Positions 1-11,945 of a stretch of DNA of 64,000 nt are shown here, in pieces. The stretch's first letter is position 1. Every line of letters starts with the position of its first letter. The notes below the pieces were generated by a model. It was not told where the DNA came from and ran no database searches. It saw nothing but the letters and a program-made list of their open reading frames with translations. Origin of the DNA: Antedon mediterranea (taxonomy: Eukaryota > Echinodermata > Crinoidea > Comatulida > Antedonidae); NCBI RefSeq assembly GCF_964355755.1, contig NC_092672.1, positions 37,196,501-37,260,500 on the forward strand, written 5' to 3'. Both the position numbers and the translations under genes were made by a program.

Positions 1-480
1 GACTTACTTCCGCATTGACGATTTTGAAGCGCCACCTATCGTTGAAAACTGAAACCACGATTTTTCGTCGCCTAGCAAATAAGTGCTGTTTTATTTTAAG
101 CTCTCATGAATATTTAAGAACCGCCCAACATTACCTATTATGGTAAAAGCATTTCCTAATAAGTATTATTGAATAACCAATCGGTTTCCTTCAAAGAAAC
201 CGAAGCTAATACAATACATTCGGCGACTGAAGTCGGGACTCGTGAAATTTATAAATGTGGTACGATTTGACTACTGTTTTGTTGTCCATTTTCTGAATAG
301 TCGGAGGTGCATCCCAACAAATTAAAACAATTATAATCAATTGTTTTATCAAGAATAATATTAGTTTAATCGAGTATGATATATTTCTATCCTGTTCAAA
401 ATTTGTTGGTGTATTCTCAGGCCTCGAAAGGTAGGTACATTTTCTAGCTGTGAGCGTGGTTTCGGCAACGCGAGACACGT
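1..480. other. Intergenic, nothing recognised
   Basis: AT-rich sequence without a credible exon. A short motif GAATAGTCGGAG.TGCATCCC recurs at about 4646. Ends at the hAT target duplication. Confidence 0.5.
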
Positions 481-488
481 GTGTCAGT

Positions 489-3479
489 CATAGTTGCCAT
501 TTCTGGCATTATTATGCTTTTTGGCATTATTTGGAGGCCCACGGCATCTGGCATAATGCCGCGGCATTATTTAGCCGTTTTTAGCATAATCTGGCATAAT
601 TTTGTGTTTTTTGAACAACCAAAAAAATAATATACCACAGAACAAAAATAAAATATTTTGTTAATACATATCACCTTACACAATATCATATCATACAAAA
701 CAGATCTGTTCGGGTTTTCCGTACAATAGTTCTTCCATCCTTTCGTTTCGGACTTAATCGACTCTTCGGATAGGAAGGCTGCTCAAAAACTACCGTGTCT
801 GCGATATAGGCAGCACAACAAATCCGAAGAGGCTAGCTATTGGCCAATTATGTTGCTCTATTTCAGAGACCATGCAGGTTATTGGATCCCCAGCGTAAGG
901 GCAAAATTCGGCAAACTGCGCCTTACTTCTAGAATTTTTACTCGATGGTATATAAAGTTGGTTCGTACTTTCGGTACTGATTTTAACCACCTGATGTAAC
1001 CCTGTTTACTAATTAAATTAAGTTAGATAAGTAGTTATTGACGATTAAAACGAATTTAGGTTCAACGATTTGCCCCAAATAGGGTGTTTTCCGATCGTGG
1101 TATACACTGTCTAATGGATGTCCATCTTGAAAAATACCCGCCACAAAAATGCGAGGAAGCTTCGCATTTTCCTATCTCCTCCTATGATAATTGTTTTTAA
1201 TAGCTGAAAACCGGTTGAACAGCTAGAGTACAGCATCATAATGTTGAAGACAGGCCGATTTTCTTTAAAAAATACTATTTTGATAGATTTAATATACGTT
1301 TATAGAAATGTATTGATTTTCAATGAATGGAACATTCCAAATTATTGCATACCTCCATGGTTTAACACAAGTAGGTAAATTTATAGACCCTTGGAGAATA
1401 AACAGAAATAGTATTGTAATGCTATACAATACTGCAAATAGGTATTAACCACTTTTGATCGCCATTTGAATCAAAAGTGTGTTGGTACTGTTAGATATAA
1501 TATAAACAAATATACTAATAAACTTTATCACTGTGAGTGTTGGTAGCCCCTACTTTCAGATTATAAACACATAATTATATAATACTTTATTACTGTCAAT
1601 TGTTTCTCAACGTTTGTATTAATTAATAATTACAAAAATATAAACGTATTAGTGGTCTTTAAATGTACTTTACTATTTCAATCGACCATGAGACAGTGAC
1701 AGTTTTAATAAAGTATTAAATCGGAAATGTTTTACTCTATTTAGTGGTATATTATTTATAGGCCTATAAAAAAATATTTCGTTAATGATTGGATAATAAA
1801 GAAATATAAAGAATAAAAAAAATTGGGTTTGTTAAAATGAGTCCAAATAACAAATTTCGACTCATTTTGTGACAAGTTTCTAGGTGCTAATTTTGGTTGA
1901 CTACATAAATCATTGTGTCTATTTATTTGTTTCTGTAAACGACAATGTTTTATAGTCCTGCCGTACGTACATTTGAAACCGACAATTTTTTTACGCTGAA
2001 ATGACTATGTATTCGAGAACCATCTGTGGGCACGAACTAGATGGTACGCGAGCGAAATCTAGTAGAGACAATTGAACGAAAACATTATGAAAGGGGTTTT
2101 GTTTTTTCAGTTCATAATTATAAGCGGCCATACCCCTACCCCAACCCTTAAAATGGCAATTTCCGGTAACTAGAAGCTCTAATTTTAAAAAGAATTTCTT
2201 CTAGAGAATTTGTTTTCCATATTTCAAATTATGTTCCATTTGCATCGTCGTAGCAACCCTATATTTCCAAATTTTCTTCACCTCTCAGTGACCATGATGG
2301 GGCGAGGTCCTAGGGACTCTTATACATTGTTATTTAAAATTAAGTGCAATTTCCGGCCATCTAGCAGCTCTATTTTTCCAATTTGTTTTACCTCAGCCCC
2401 AACCATGGTGGGGCTGAGGTCCTGGAAACACTTAATATATATTTTTATTTCCTATTTTAAATTATAATTGGCACTTTCAAAACTATCATGGGCTAAGATC
2501 CTGGAGGTACTAATAAATATATTTTTATTTTATATTTGAAATTAAGTGCCATTTCCGGCCATTGAGCAGCTCTATATTTTTCAAATTTTCTTACCTCAGC
2601 CCCATCATGGTTGGGGCTGAGGTCCTGGAGACACAATTAATATATATTTTGATTTCCTATTTTAAATTATAATTGCCATTTTCGAACTATGGTGGGCTAA
2701 GATCATGGAGACACTAATAAATATATTTTCATTTCATATTTTAAATTAAGTGCCATTTCCGGCCATCTAGCAGCTCTATTTTTCCAATTTGTTTTACCTC
2801 AGCCCCAACCATGGTGGGGCTGAGGTCCTGGAAACACTTAATATATATTTTTATTTCCTATTTTAAATTATAATTGGCACTTTCAAAACTATCATGGGCT
2901 AAGATCCTGGAGGTACTAATAAATATATTTTTATTTTATATTTGAAATTAAGTGCCATTTCCGGCCATTGAGCAGCTCTATATTTTTCAAATTTTCTTAC
3001 CTCAGCCCCATCATGGTTGGGGCTGAGGTCCTGGAGACACAATTAATATATATTTTGATTTCCTATTTTAAATTATAATTGCCATTTTCGAACTATGGTG
3101 GGCTAAGATCATGGAGACACTAATAAACATATTTTTATTTCATATTTTAAATTAAGTGCCATTTCCGGCCATCGAGTAGCTGTATTTTTCCAAATTTTGG
3201 TTGGTGTTGGTGTCATTTGCAATTACCATTTTCGCACCCCAGATATTTAGAAGTATTAGTTATTACTCACAAAACTAAAAATATAAATTTTGTATGACAT
3301 GGGGATACAATTTTAGGCCCTATTTTGTGTCAGTTGGGGTTTACAAACGTTTATTAGACATACAACCGTTGGTGGCGCTGTTTAGGGCCACATTTTGGGG
3401 ATCTGGCATTATTTTTCCCAATCTGGCATTATTTGAGACAGGATACGGCATAATTTAAATTTTATCGCTGGCAACGCTG
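489..3479. mobile_element. Non-autonomous hAT-type DNA transposon, 2,991 bp
   Basis: Flanked by an exact 8-bp direct repeat GTGTCAGT (481-488 and 3480-3487), the target-site duplication size of hAT elements. Termini are inverted: CATAGTTGCCA at the left, CAGCGTTGCCA as reverse complement of the right end. Both subterminal regions carry repeated TGGCATTAT / GGCATAATT motifs (about 500-610 and 3405-3460). No transposase frame is visible. An internal stretch (about 895-1100) recurs at about 21305-21510. Confidence 0.75.
2341..3160. repeat. Tandem array of about 203-bp units in a 406-bp dimer pattern
   Basis: TAAGTGCMATTTCCGGCCAT recurs at 2341, 2543, 2747, 2949 and 3153 (spacing 202, 204, 202, 204). 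Alternate units are more alike, so the array is a duplicated 406-bp AB dimer. Each unit holds a perfect hairpin CCTCAGCCCC...GGGGCTGAGG. It lies inside the hAT element. Confidence 0.85.
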
Positions 3480-3487
3480 GTGTCAGT

Positions 3488-5699
3488 ATAGGCGATAGCG
3501 AGACGTGTGTTGTACTGTGTTGATGCTGATCCGATAGTCGTTAAGTTGTACTGATTACGAGTATCATTGGTCCTGGCCGGCCTAGCCTGGTGATCTGATC
3601 CCCCCCAAAAAATACTTTTTTTCAATCAGTATTAATATTATTATTTTATTTTTCATTTATTATTTGATTTATTAGGCTCAATAGGTGCCTAGCTAGGCTA
3701 CTAGTAGGCCTAGATTATTATAAATAATAATAGCAAATACTGTAATATTAATTAATAAAATACAGCTTCCATTTGACATTAAAAATTTTTTTAAATAATA
3801 TTTATTATTTTTTCTGACACTTTCAGGAATCGTTGATGATGCAGAGTTCTTTGTGACTTCAAACTGAGAGTGAACTGGATAAAAAGATGACACCGGTACC
3901 TACCGACATTGTCATACCCAAACTATAATTTAATTATTTAAAACAAAATATTGAATTACAAATATATGTATGTTGCAGAGGATTTAGATGAATTACAATA
4001 CAAATATTTATGTTGTACCTACTACACTATACTCTGTAAATTATGTTATTGTCATGTGGTAGACCTTAAAAATTGAATATTTATTGTATGTTAGGCCTAT
4101 TTTATATTTTATTAATACTGTATTAGTTTAATATTACTATTAATTTATATTATAGAGTACTAGTTTGTACATGTTTTTACCCAAAAAAAATGAATAAATA
4201 ATTTGTTATTCAATCTAATTGCTTGTTTGTTCATCAATAACAAAACAATTGTAAGCAAGTATATAACAGTTCTTGTTAGCCGGTTATTTCAGGTCATATT
4301 ATTAATATTAGCTAGGCCCGACGCACCCGATCACAACGTCACTAAGTGACTTTCCGCCCCTGGAACAATCGCTCGCTAATAGGGCTAGGCCTCGGACTCG
4401 TATAAAAGCTATTATAATAGTTATGATAAATATTCCTCAACTAAAATGTATACTGTGATAAATAAACAAGTAATAATATACGTTGTATTGGAATGTATTT
4501 ATTTATATGAATTCTTATACGCGGACAATTATAAACATCGCGTATATCGTTCGCTATAAATAAATTCATAAACACGATGACGATGTGTTTACAAAATGGC
4601 GGTTTCGCTAGTTTCGATGGAACAAATAGTGGTACCTTTAGTTTGAATAGTCGGAGCTGCATCCCAACCACCGAATTTTGTATCTTAATATCGTATTCTG
4701 TAGATTATTAATTTTTCTAACAGGGATTTTAAATTCAGGACTGTTCAATTTTTCTAAATATTTTATTTTAACGATTTTCTAGGGTACAATTTCGGGAAAA
4801 AGACATTGGTTGATTTTGCCGTTAAATTACAGATTATCGTTTTGTTCAAATACATTTAATTTTACACGATAATATATTAAAACCATTTATGAATTTATTT
4901 CACTAACAATATTTTTCCGATAATCAGCTAAATTTACAAATATTGTGTTTTTCCAACACCCTAAAATTTAGCAATTTTGAACTAAATTAGAAAAGTAGGG
5001 CGCCCTCTCCGAGTCGAAATTTGACACGATTTGTCGACTGGCTGTCCCACTGAACATACTTGGCCAATTTTCAATTTGGCCAAGTAACAAACACACACAC
5101 AAACCGCACCAATCAACATACTTGGCCAATTTTCAATTTGGCCAAGTAACAAACAAACATACATACATATATACATACAAACAAAGTGAAAATTCTTTTT
5201 GCAAAGTAATTAGGATCAAGTTGTAGCTGATATAGCTAGCAACATTAGTCACAATTCCTTACTTTGTATTACAAGTGTCCCATACAAATGTATGGGAGCT
5301 TTGGGGATACAAATACCTGTCTTTGGGTCTGCATAGTGTATTAGGAGATGACTTAACAAGTAATGTGAAAATGCTTGTATAAGTGACACTAAAAATAAAG
5401 TATAATGTGGTAGGCTACTACACAATCATCATTAGTGACATGAGACGTATTTTGACGTGCACGTTTTAAAACCTTTTAATACGCACGCGTAAATCTCTTA
5501 AAAATAGGATATTAAAAATAACTTACTAAATGCATTATTGCATACTGCAATCCGTGGGTGTTTAAAAGCACATGCTGGTTGTGTATGGTCGTCTAAAAAT
5601 AAACATTTAATGAACCATAATATTATTTTACATAATTGAAATATGTTGAAGTGAGGTAACTGTATCTTTTATTTGTATTACAAAAATTAATTATATCAT
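3488..5699. other. Intergenic, nothing coding recognised
   Basis: AT-rich sequence with two TAGGCCTA sites and the duplicated hairpin at 5056-5155. Small open frames have no protein-like composition. Confidence 0.5.
5056..5155. repeat. Duplicated hairpin (ACTTGGCCAATTT palindrome) with a CA run
   Basis: The segment CATACTTGGCCAATTTTCAA...GGCCAAGTAACAAAC occurs twice, about 62 bp apart. Each copy is a palindrome (ACTTGGCCAA / TTGGCCAAGT). A short (CA)n run lies between them. Confidence 0.6.
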
Positions 5700-6500
5700 A
5701 TAATTTTTGTTATATTTATGTTGTATATAATGTTAAAAGTAAAGTATTGCCAGGCTTGTACTACTTAAAAAAATCTTCAAATCTCGTCCCAAAACATGTA
5801 TCTTGCTTAATGTATAATAGTATTATCTCTCCACAGTTTAACTACTGTAATATTGTGTGGGGCAGATCAAATAAAAAAAATACTAATAAACTACAAATGC
5901 TACAAAACAGAGCAGCCAAAATTATTACAAAAACAAGGAAATGCGACTCAAGTACACAAGCCCTGCAAAACTTAAACTGGATAAATCTTAATACTCAACT
6001 ACATAATAATGAAGCCAAAATGTTATATAAAATATTCCATAATCAAGCACCACCATATCTAAACGAACTATTTACACCCAAACTAGAAACATACAATACA
6101 AGATCAAAGGATGTATTAAAATTGAATAAACCCAAAACAGAATATAAAAAAAAAAGTTTTTCATATCATGGTGCTAGTTTATGGAATACTCTAAAAAACC
6201 AATGCAAAATGCCACAAATTTGAATACTTTCAAAAAATTATTGGTGTGATTTATTATTTATTTTGTACTCTTATCACAAATGTAATTAAGGTTTCTGTTC
6301 ATATATTTTTGTTCTCTAATTTGTTATTTTTAAAATTTGTTATTTTTAAAATTTGTTAATTTTTAAAATTTGTTATTTTTAAAATTTGTTATTTTTTAAA
6401 TTTGTTATTTTTAAATGTGTAATGTACTACTGTTAGTTGATCACGGCCTTGTAGAAGAACACCTTTATGGTGACACAAGCTTTTCCGTGTTAAAATAAAG

Positions 6501-6533
<33 letters not shown>
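5700..6533 (+). mobile_element. 5'-truncated non-LTR retrotransposon (LINE) 3' end with ATT-repeat tail
   Basis: An open frame (5747-6223) encodes the C-terminal region downstream of a LINE reverse transcriptase: SIISPQFNYCNIVWGRSN, LQMLQNRAAKIIT, then ...YKKKSFSYHGASLWNTL. It ends just before the usual Phe-Lys motif, apparently by a small frameshift near 6222. Next come a 3' UTR with five to six repeats of AAATTTGTTATTTTT (6318-6415) and a (TTA)n tail at 6506-6533. The tail and C-terminal motif fit the CR1/L2-like superclade; the exact clade is not decided. Confidence 0.75.
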
Positions 6534-6536
<3 letters not shown>

Positions 6537-6722
6537 GTATTTGTAGTCAATGGTAAAGATGCGACAAGAATCTACTTCTAATCTTGATCCTATCCTGTAT
6601 CGCTCCATTTCTGGAGGCTTATTTGAATATTCATGGCCGTTTATTTTTAACAAAATGTTTGCTTTTCGGTTTTTTATTGTTATCATTAATACCCATTATT
6701 AAATACATGTTGTATTGATTGA

Positions 6723-7047
6723 TTAAAACCGATCAAACCTACCGTTAGGTATACAATATTGTTTACACTCGTTTTTTGTTGGGAATATGTTACTTGTATC
6801 CGTCATATGACAGAAACTGGTTCTAAATGGTAGACACACGTCCCTGTCTGAATGATAATACCATTCGAATCCACCACCATCACAATCAGGAAAATGTGAT
6901 ATGCTGTAATGGCTAATTGGCACTGGTTGGTAGCAGCGACTGTCACAAGTGGTACTGCATTCTTGGTACGAAAAAAACCGGTTACGGTTACCGCCAGAAC
7001 CTCTGTATCTAAATACTTTACAAACCTTTGCGCTATTGTCGTAGTAC
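6723..7047 (-). CDS. Terminal exon: second half of one Kunitz domain plus a complete Kunitz domain
   Basis: Begins YYDNSAKVCKVFRYRGSGGN, the C-terminal part of a Kunitz domain whose N-terminal part is in exon 7380-7431. A second domain follows from CYQPVP to KQYC with the six expected cysteines and the EWYYHSDRDVC core. The stop follows at FDRF. The first domain lacks the second and fourth Kunitz cysteines (GYGQY and YRGSGGN where a Cys is usual). The exon at 11537-11945 is a close paralogue. Confidence 0.82.
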
Positions 7048-10000
7048 CTACATAAAAAGGAAAAACACTATTTACTTTATCTTCTTCTTTTTCATAGAAA
7101 CATCCAGAATAATGAACAAGAAAATGCTAGAAATCTTACTGTGAGATTTCCCACAATTTTCTATGTATACAAATAATCATAATTAAAGCTGTATTGTCCC
7201 CAAAACATGAAAAATAAAGATGAATAAAATCAAACTTTATAGACAATTTTGTTAAAAAAAATGTATTCACTAAAAAAAATGTGATTTTTAAAACCTAAGT
7301 GAAAAATGATCCGTTTGTTACAGACCTAAATGTACATAATGTGTCTAATTTATGACCAGTACAAAAATGTAACACATACCATCTACTGTATATATATTGT
7401 CCATAACCATAATCTCGTGGTAGTGCGCATACTAAACGAAAAGAATATTAGGAAGTCAATTTTAATGTTTATTTTCAGAACATTACATTATTCACACAAT
7501 CCTTCACCAAAGCAGTGACGCTGATAGACCACAGTCATAAACTTAACCCAGCAGGAATCTCGAATTTTAAGGCAAGCATGGTGACACACCATCCAGTAAT
7601 TCTTTGATATATCAATCAATCAATGTATTGAAAATATTAAACAAATTTTTCATTTTTGTTTGTTTGATATTGGAATAATTGCCTCAGCAACGTATTGGCG
7701 TTTTGTTTAAACATTGTACAGTAACAAGATCGCTAAAAATAGTAACATTTAATAATTGTACCGTACTTTACCTTCCTTATTAGTATCGGATTCTGTAGTA
7801 GGCCTATCAGTACCTGAACGAAAATAATGTTTGTTTAGTGTTTTTAATGTATTTCCATGCTGTGGTGATATTTATGTCACCTTTTTTATATTTTTAGAAT
7901 TAAATAAAATATTCAAATATTTCCTGTGCATTTCAATGTTATCCTTGTCTTAATTATAACTTCCATATTGAATGAATCTGAGTATCGGTCGTATGTTTCC
8001 CCTAAAGTTTTAAAGCATAAATCATGAATAATATGGGGTTTATCAAACCAGAAAACTAAACACGTATACCTATATCTAGTTTTGGTTGTTAATATACTTT
8101 ATTAATTATTTATATCTTACATTATCAATGGGCCCCTCAATACAAGTCTGCTGCTAAGTATTACAATATTTAAAAATGAAGTACTACTGTATTTAGTTGT
8201 TTAAGCCGTATTGTAATTTTCTATTTTACTTTTTTCACTTGAGAAACATAATGAACATGCGCAGTTTCGACTCGAAGTTTATGGAGTGCCAAAAGGTAAT
8301 GAAGTGACGATATCAGATCATAATAATAATGATAAATGATGTCACTGTCATGTTTCTTTTTATTTGTGCGAATTAGTATTGAAATTATAAAACACATTAA
8401 AACGGAAATGAGCGAGACTGATAATTGTGTACAGACACCACGTGTTCACCACAGACTGCTCTCTGTGGCTGACCAGCAGGCACCAGTTGAATTGATTGTG
8501 GATCACACATAGTCAATATAAATGGTTGTTGTTTAATAACAAAAACATGATTATATTGATTAAGATAATGAACTTTATTTAAAATGTATCTTTTGCTTAC
8601 CTCTATCTGGTGTAGGCATTGGAAAAGCAAAAGGCCCGCCTATAGTTGATAAAATAAAAGTAAATTTAGATTTATAATATAGGCTTAATATGTTTATAAT
8701 TCATTACTATCATTGAGACCTTCCGACTCATCTTTCTTTGAATTTAAGTCACTTTTCAAAGTAATTTTGTAACACAACAAACGGACATGCTATTTGTTCT
8801 CATGAGTTATTGTTTAAACATTGTAATAGGAGTTCGAAATAATTGAAAATAGTAGCCTATAAATAGTTATATTGTACTTTACCTTCCTTATTGGCAGATT
8901 CTGTAGTAGGCCTGGTACCTGAAAGAAATAATGAAGTAACCAAGTTTTCTGCTGTTATTTTATTTATATACATATATATATATTATTTTAAGTGATGTTT
9001 TATTGGGGAGGTGAGTTCCGGGCGTTTATTCAAATAAATACCATCCTAATTGGTATAATTAACACATTATTCCGCGACACAGTGGGCCGTTTTGGCCAAC
9101 GATGGAAAACGTTTGAAACCAGGAAGTTGCAAGGTGAACCTGTGGACTCACCGTGAACCAGGAAATTACTTATTACTGCACGGACGGTTGAAAATCTACC
9201 GATGAAATAAGACATTTTGTTTCAAAACCCTTTATAATATCTTCCTAAGATAGAAATATGGAAAAATATCGTAATAGTGGAAACTAATGTTATCAAAAAT
9301 CTAAGTTTCGCGGTACATCTGAGATAGATAAGGTAGGTATCTAAGGCGGAGATTTGTCCCTTAGTTTTTCAATTGTGCTCGCCCATGTGTTCTTCTACAC
9401 AGCCATATTTTTCCTGGTAAACTGAAAATCATAACAGCTACGCAAGTGACAATAACAGGGACGTAGAGTAAACAGAATGATGTTGAATCATGTTTAACCT
9501 ACCACAGTTTTTTGTTGCTGGTCCAACATTACATAATTCCCATCTTTTGCCTGGGTCTGTTGTGTAACACCAAGATGAAGGTTTTCCATCCGGGTTACGG
9601 CAGAAGTTGTGATCTCCCAAACCTTTCCATCTGTAGTTATCTGGTGTTCTTGAATGTGAATGGGGTGTTTGTGATGTCCATTTTTGGCAAGTTTTTTCAG
9701 TAATTGTCGTATAAACTAAACCTCTATAATCAACACCATTTTCACTTTCATAACATTCTGAAGAAACAAGGAATAAATATTATTCGTGATAATCATTACT
9801 AAACGCAATCGTTTTTGGAATAGTTCTGTGTTTTTAAACAAAACATACAGAAAAGGCACATTTCATCCTAGAACATAATACATATGACAATGTTAACAAA
9901 TTAGAGGGTGAGCTCGCTTCGCTCGCTCCCCCTCTAGGAAGTGTAGACGATGGGTCTCGGAATGAAGGTTTTAGAAGGACGTTCTGGCCTGGACGTTTCC

Positions 10001-10701
10001 GGTTATTGTAATGCTTGATATTCGTAAAACTAAACCTACTACTAACCTGTTTTACAGTATTTTAGTTGATTAATACCATTTTAACGTAAAGTGTTAGGGC
10101 CCTTATAGGGTGGAGGTGGGGATGCGGAGTTAATTTGAGGGAGGTGCTTATTCAAGGGATACGTTTAATTTTTTAGTTTTAATAATATAATAACATTTAT
10201 AAATAACTTTAAGTAACTTTGTGTAAAACACACATTTTTTTTCAACAGAAAGCTAGCGCCTGATATAAATTAAACTTTTGCAAAGTTTCAATTTAAAATG
10301 TTATTTGGTTTTTGACCTATGTTAAATACGAGAAAATCGTTAAATCGCGCGTAAATCACGTTGCGCAACTCTAACGTCATTCACAATAGGAGGTGCACAA
10401 TTTCACGTAAATGCCCACATGTTGACATCAAAACAGTTCAAAAAGTACAGAAAAGCGATAAAACGCATAGTGATACCGGACCGACAGACAGACAGAGAGA
10501 CCAACAGACCGACAGACAGACCGACCGACCGATCGACCGACATATTGAACTATAGAGTCGACTAAAAATAGAAAGTAATATAAATAAATATAATTATAAA
10601 TAAATATTTAATAACATAGCCTGATATATATTTGAAATTTATCTTCTGCTTACCCTCCTCACTTTCGGGAACCAGTTCATCATCCGTAGGGCCATTTAAA
10701 C
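6723..10701 (-). CDS. Kringle-linker-Kunitz modular extracellular gene, 3' part (gene K1)
   Basis: Exons in transcript order: linker 10701-10654, kringle 9757-9503, linkers 8918-8883, 8639-8601 and 7813-7772, Kunitz first half 7431-7380, terminal Kunitz exon 7047-6723 with stop TAA. Internal module and linker exons are symmetric phase 1, the arrangement used in exon-shuffled extracellular proteins. No signal-peptide exon or promoter is evident. Upstream exons may be those of the neighbouring cluster (11.5-17.4 kb), in which case this is an alternative 3' end. The product is probably secreted or the ectodomain end of a larger protein. Kringles bind proteins; Kunitz domains are often protease inhibitors. 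Domain calls are strong; the exon chain is inferred from phase and order. Confidence 0.65.
7380..7431 (-). CDS. Short exon: N-terminal part of a Kunitz domain
   Basis: 52 bp, phase 1 in, phase 2 out. Encodes CALPRDYGYGQYIYSR and a split Trp codon that joins YYDNS in exon 6723-7047. Paralogue at 12424-12475 with the same length and borders. Confidence 0.75.
7772..7813 (-). CDS. Phase-1 linker exon (TDRPTTESDTNKE)
   Basis: 42-bp symmetric exon bounded by CAG and GTAAAG. Encodes a Thr/Glu/Asp-rich linker. It matches the linkers at 8883-8918 and 12659-12700, which supports it being an exon and not chance. Confidence 0.6.
8601..8639 (-). CDS. Phase-1 linker exon (GPFAFPMPTPDR)
   Basis: 39-bp symmetric exon with acceptor ACTATAG and donor GTAAGC. 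Encodes a Pro-rich linker. Two more copies with conserved splice sites lie at 14568-14606 and 17339-17377, embedded in a longer duplicated block (8459-8697 resembles 14430-14660 and 17195-17430). Confidence 0.55.
8883..8918 (-). CDS. Phase-1 linker exon (TRPTTESANKE)
   Basis: 36-bp symmetric exon, paralogous to 7772-7813, with two fewer codons. Good acceptor (TTTCAG) and donor (GTAAAG). Confidence 0.55.
9503..9757 (-). CDS. Kringle domain exon
   Basis: 255 bp, phase 1 to phase 1, a complete kringle: CYESENGVDYRGLVYTT, then TCQKWTS, DNYRWKGLGDHNFCRNPDGK, SSWCYTTDPGKRWELC and a closing KNC. The six cysteines and the NFCRNPDG / WCYTTDP motifs are diagnostic. Kringles occur in blood proteases, ROR/MuSK receptor kinases and other extracellular proteins. 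Confidence 0.93.
10206..10432. repeat. Interspersed repeat shared with 58160-58378
   Basis: Both stretches share AACTTTGTGTAAAACACRC, GATATAAATTAAACTTT, AATCGCGCGTAA and CCCACATGTTG-type segments in the same order. This is an old dispersed repeat of unknown class, apparently an internal part of the candidate element at 56963-58511. Confidence 0.5.
10480..10547. repeat. GACA/GACC microsatellite
   Basis: Run of ACAGACAG, GACCGACC and similar tetranucleotides. Confidence 0.7.
10654..10701 (-). CDS. Phase-1 linker exon (LNGPTDDELVPESEE)
   Basis: 48-bp symmetric exon, acceptor TTCTAG, donor GTAAGC. Encodes an acidic linker. It is the most upstream exon that can be tied to the kringle by phase and spacing. 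Confidence 0.5.
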
Positions 10702-11536
10702 CTAGAATATATTGATAAAATAAAGTAAAGTTAGATTTATTATTATCATGTTTATACAAACAAGGACCATGTTTTAGTATAGCATTTATTTGGTATTCAG
10801 GGCTCGATATTTCACTAGTCCGGCGTACAATGTCTAGTTCAAACTGCTCTGGGTTAGTAAATCATCCGTCCGTCAAGCCCGGTCTAGTGTGTAAATAATT
10901 AAGCAAGAGACTAGAGGCCTAGACTTTCAAAATGCATTATTAAAATACAGGCTGAAACATACGGGGCGCCGTTCTGGACATTCCCAATTTTGACGACAAA
11001 ATAAAATTATGTAACACTGACATTGATTCTATTTGGACATAACAAATTCTGTACAGACATAATTAACTTTTATCATAATTATTTAGTTACGCACATAATT
11101 GTTAATTATGTTTAATTTTGTCTCTTAAAAAAATATTTATGTTTTTTTGTAAAAGACATAGGCCTAATTGATTATATTGTGAACAGAATTTCGTTTAATG
11201 CACAGAATTAATTATTATTAATTATGTGTCGACAGAATTCATTCTGTAGACAAAATTATTTTCCATGAATTCATTCTGTGTCGACCATGATAATTCCGTG
11301 TAGACAAAATTGATTTTTTTAGAATAAAATAATAAAAAGTAAAAAAATACATAAAAAGTAAGAAAGATATAAAAAAATTGTCGCTTCACTATGGTTAATT
11401 ATTACAGTTTACCAGTACTGAATTTTTTATTTGTATTTTATCATCAATTCTTGTGTATATTCATGTTGTATATTTATTTGTAATCAAGGGTAAAGAAGAT
11501 GAAACAAGAATCGACTTCTAATCTTGATTCTAATAT

Positions 11537-11945
11537 TCATATTCGTATATTTTTTTTCTCTTGTTTGCTTTTCTGTTTTGTATTGTTATTTAAACCAATT
11601 ATGAATAAATGTTGTATTGATTGAAATTGATCGAAATTACCGTTAGGTATACAATCTCGTTTACATTCGTCTTTTGTGGGGAATCTGTTACCGGTATCCA
11701 TCATTTGACAGGACCTGGTTCTAAATGGGAGACACAAGCCTCTGTCTGTATGATAGTACCATTCGAGCCCACCACCATCACAATCAGGATCAAGTGATGT
11801 ACCATTATGGCTGTCTGGTACTGGTTGGTAGCAGCGACCGTTACAGGTTGTACTGCAATTTTCCCTCGAAACAAACCGGTTACCGTTACCTCCACTACCT
11901 CTGTATTTAAGTGGTTTACACGTCATAGTGCCATTGTCATAATAC
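11537..11945 (-). CDS. Terminal exon: Kunitz half plus complete Kunitz domain, extended tail
   Basis: Paralogue of 6723-7047. Encodes YYDNGTMTCKPLKYRGSGGN (end of first domain), then CYQPVPDSHN through EWYYHTDRGLC to CKRDC (six cysteines), then a Lys/Asn-rich tail of about 30 residues ending at a stop at 11537-11539. In the 6723 copy the stop comes about 24 codons earlier, right after FDRF. The first domain again lacks the second and fourth Kunitz cysteines. Confidence 0.82.

Larger units (their letters stand above)
9758..11536. other. Intron or spacer between modular exons
   Basis: Apart from linker exon 10654-10701, the old repeat and the GACA microsatellite, only AT-rich sequence. 11210-11310 has several AATTCATTCTGTGT-like direct repeats. 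Confidence 0.45.

Noticed and set aside
2210-2467. 85-codon frame inside the hAT element
   Set aside because: Covers the start of the 203-bp tandem repeat and resembles no transposase.
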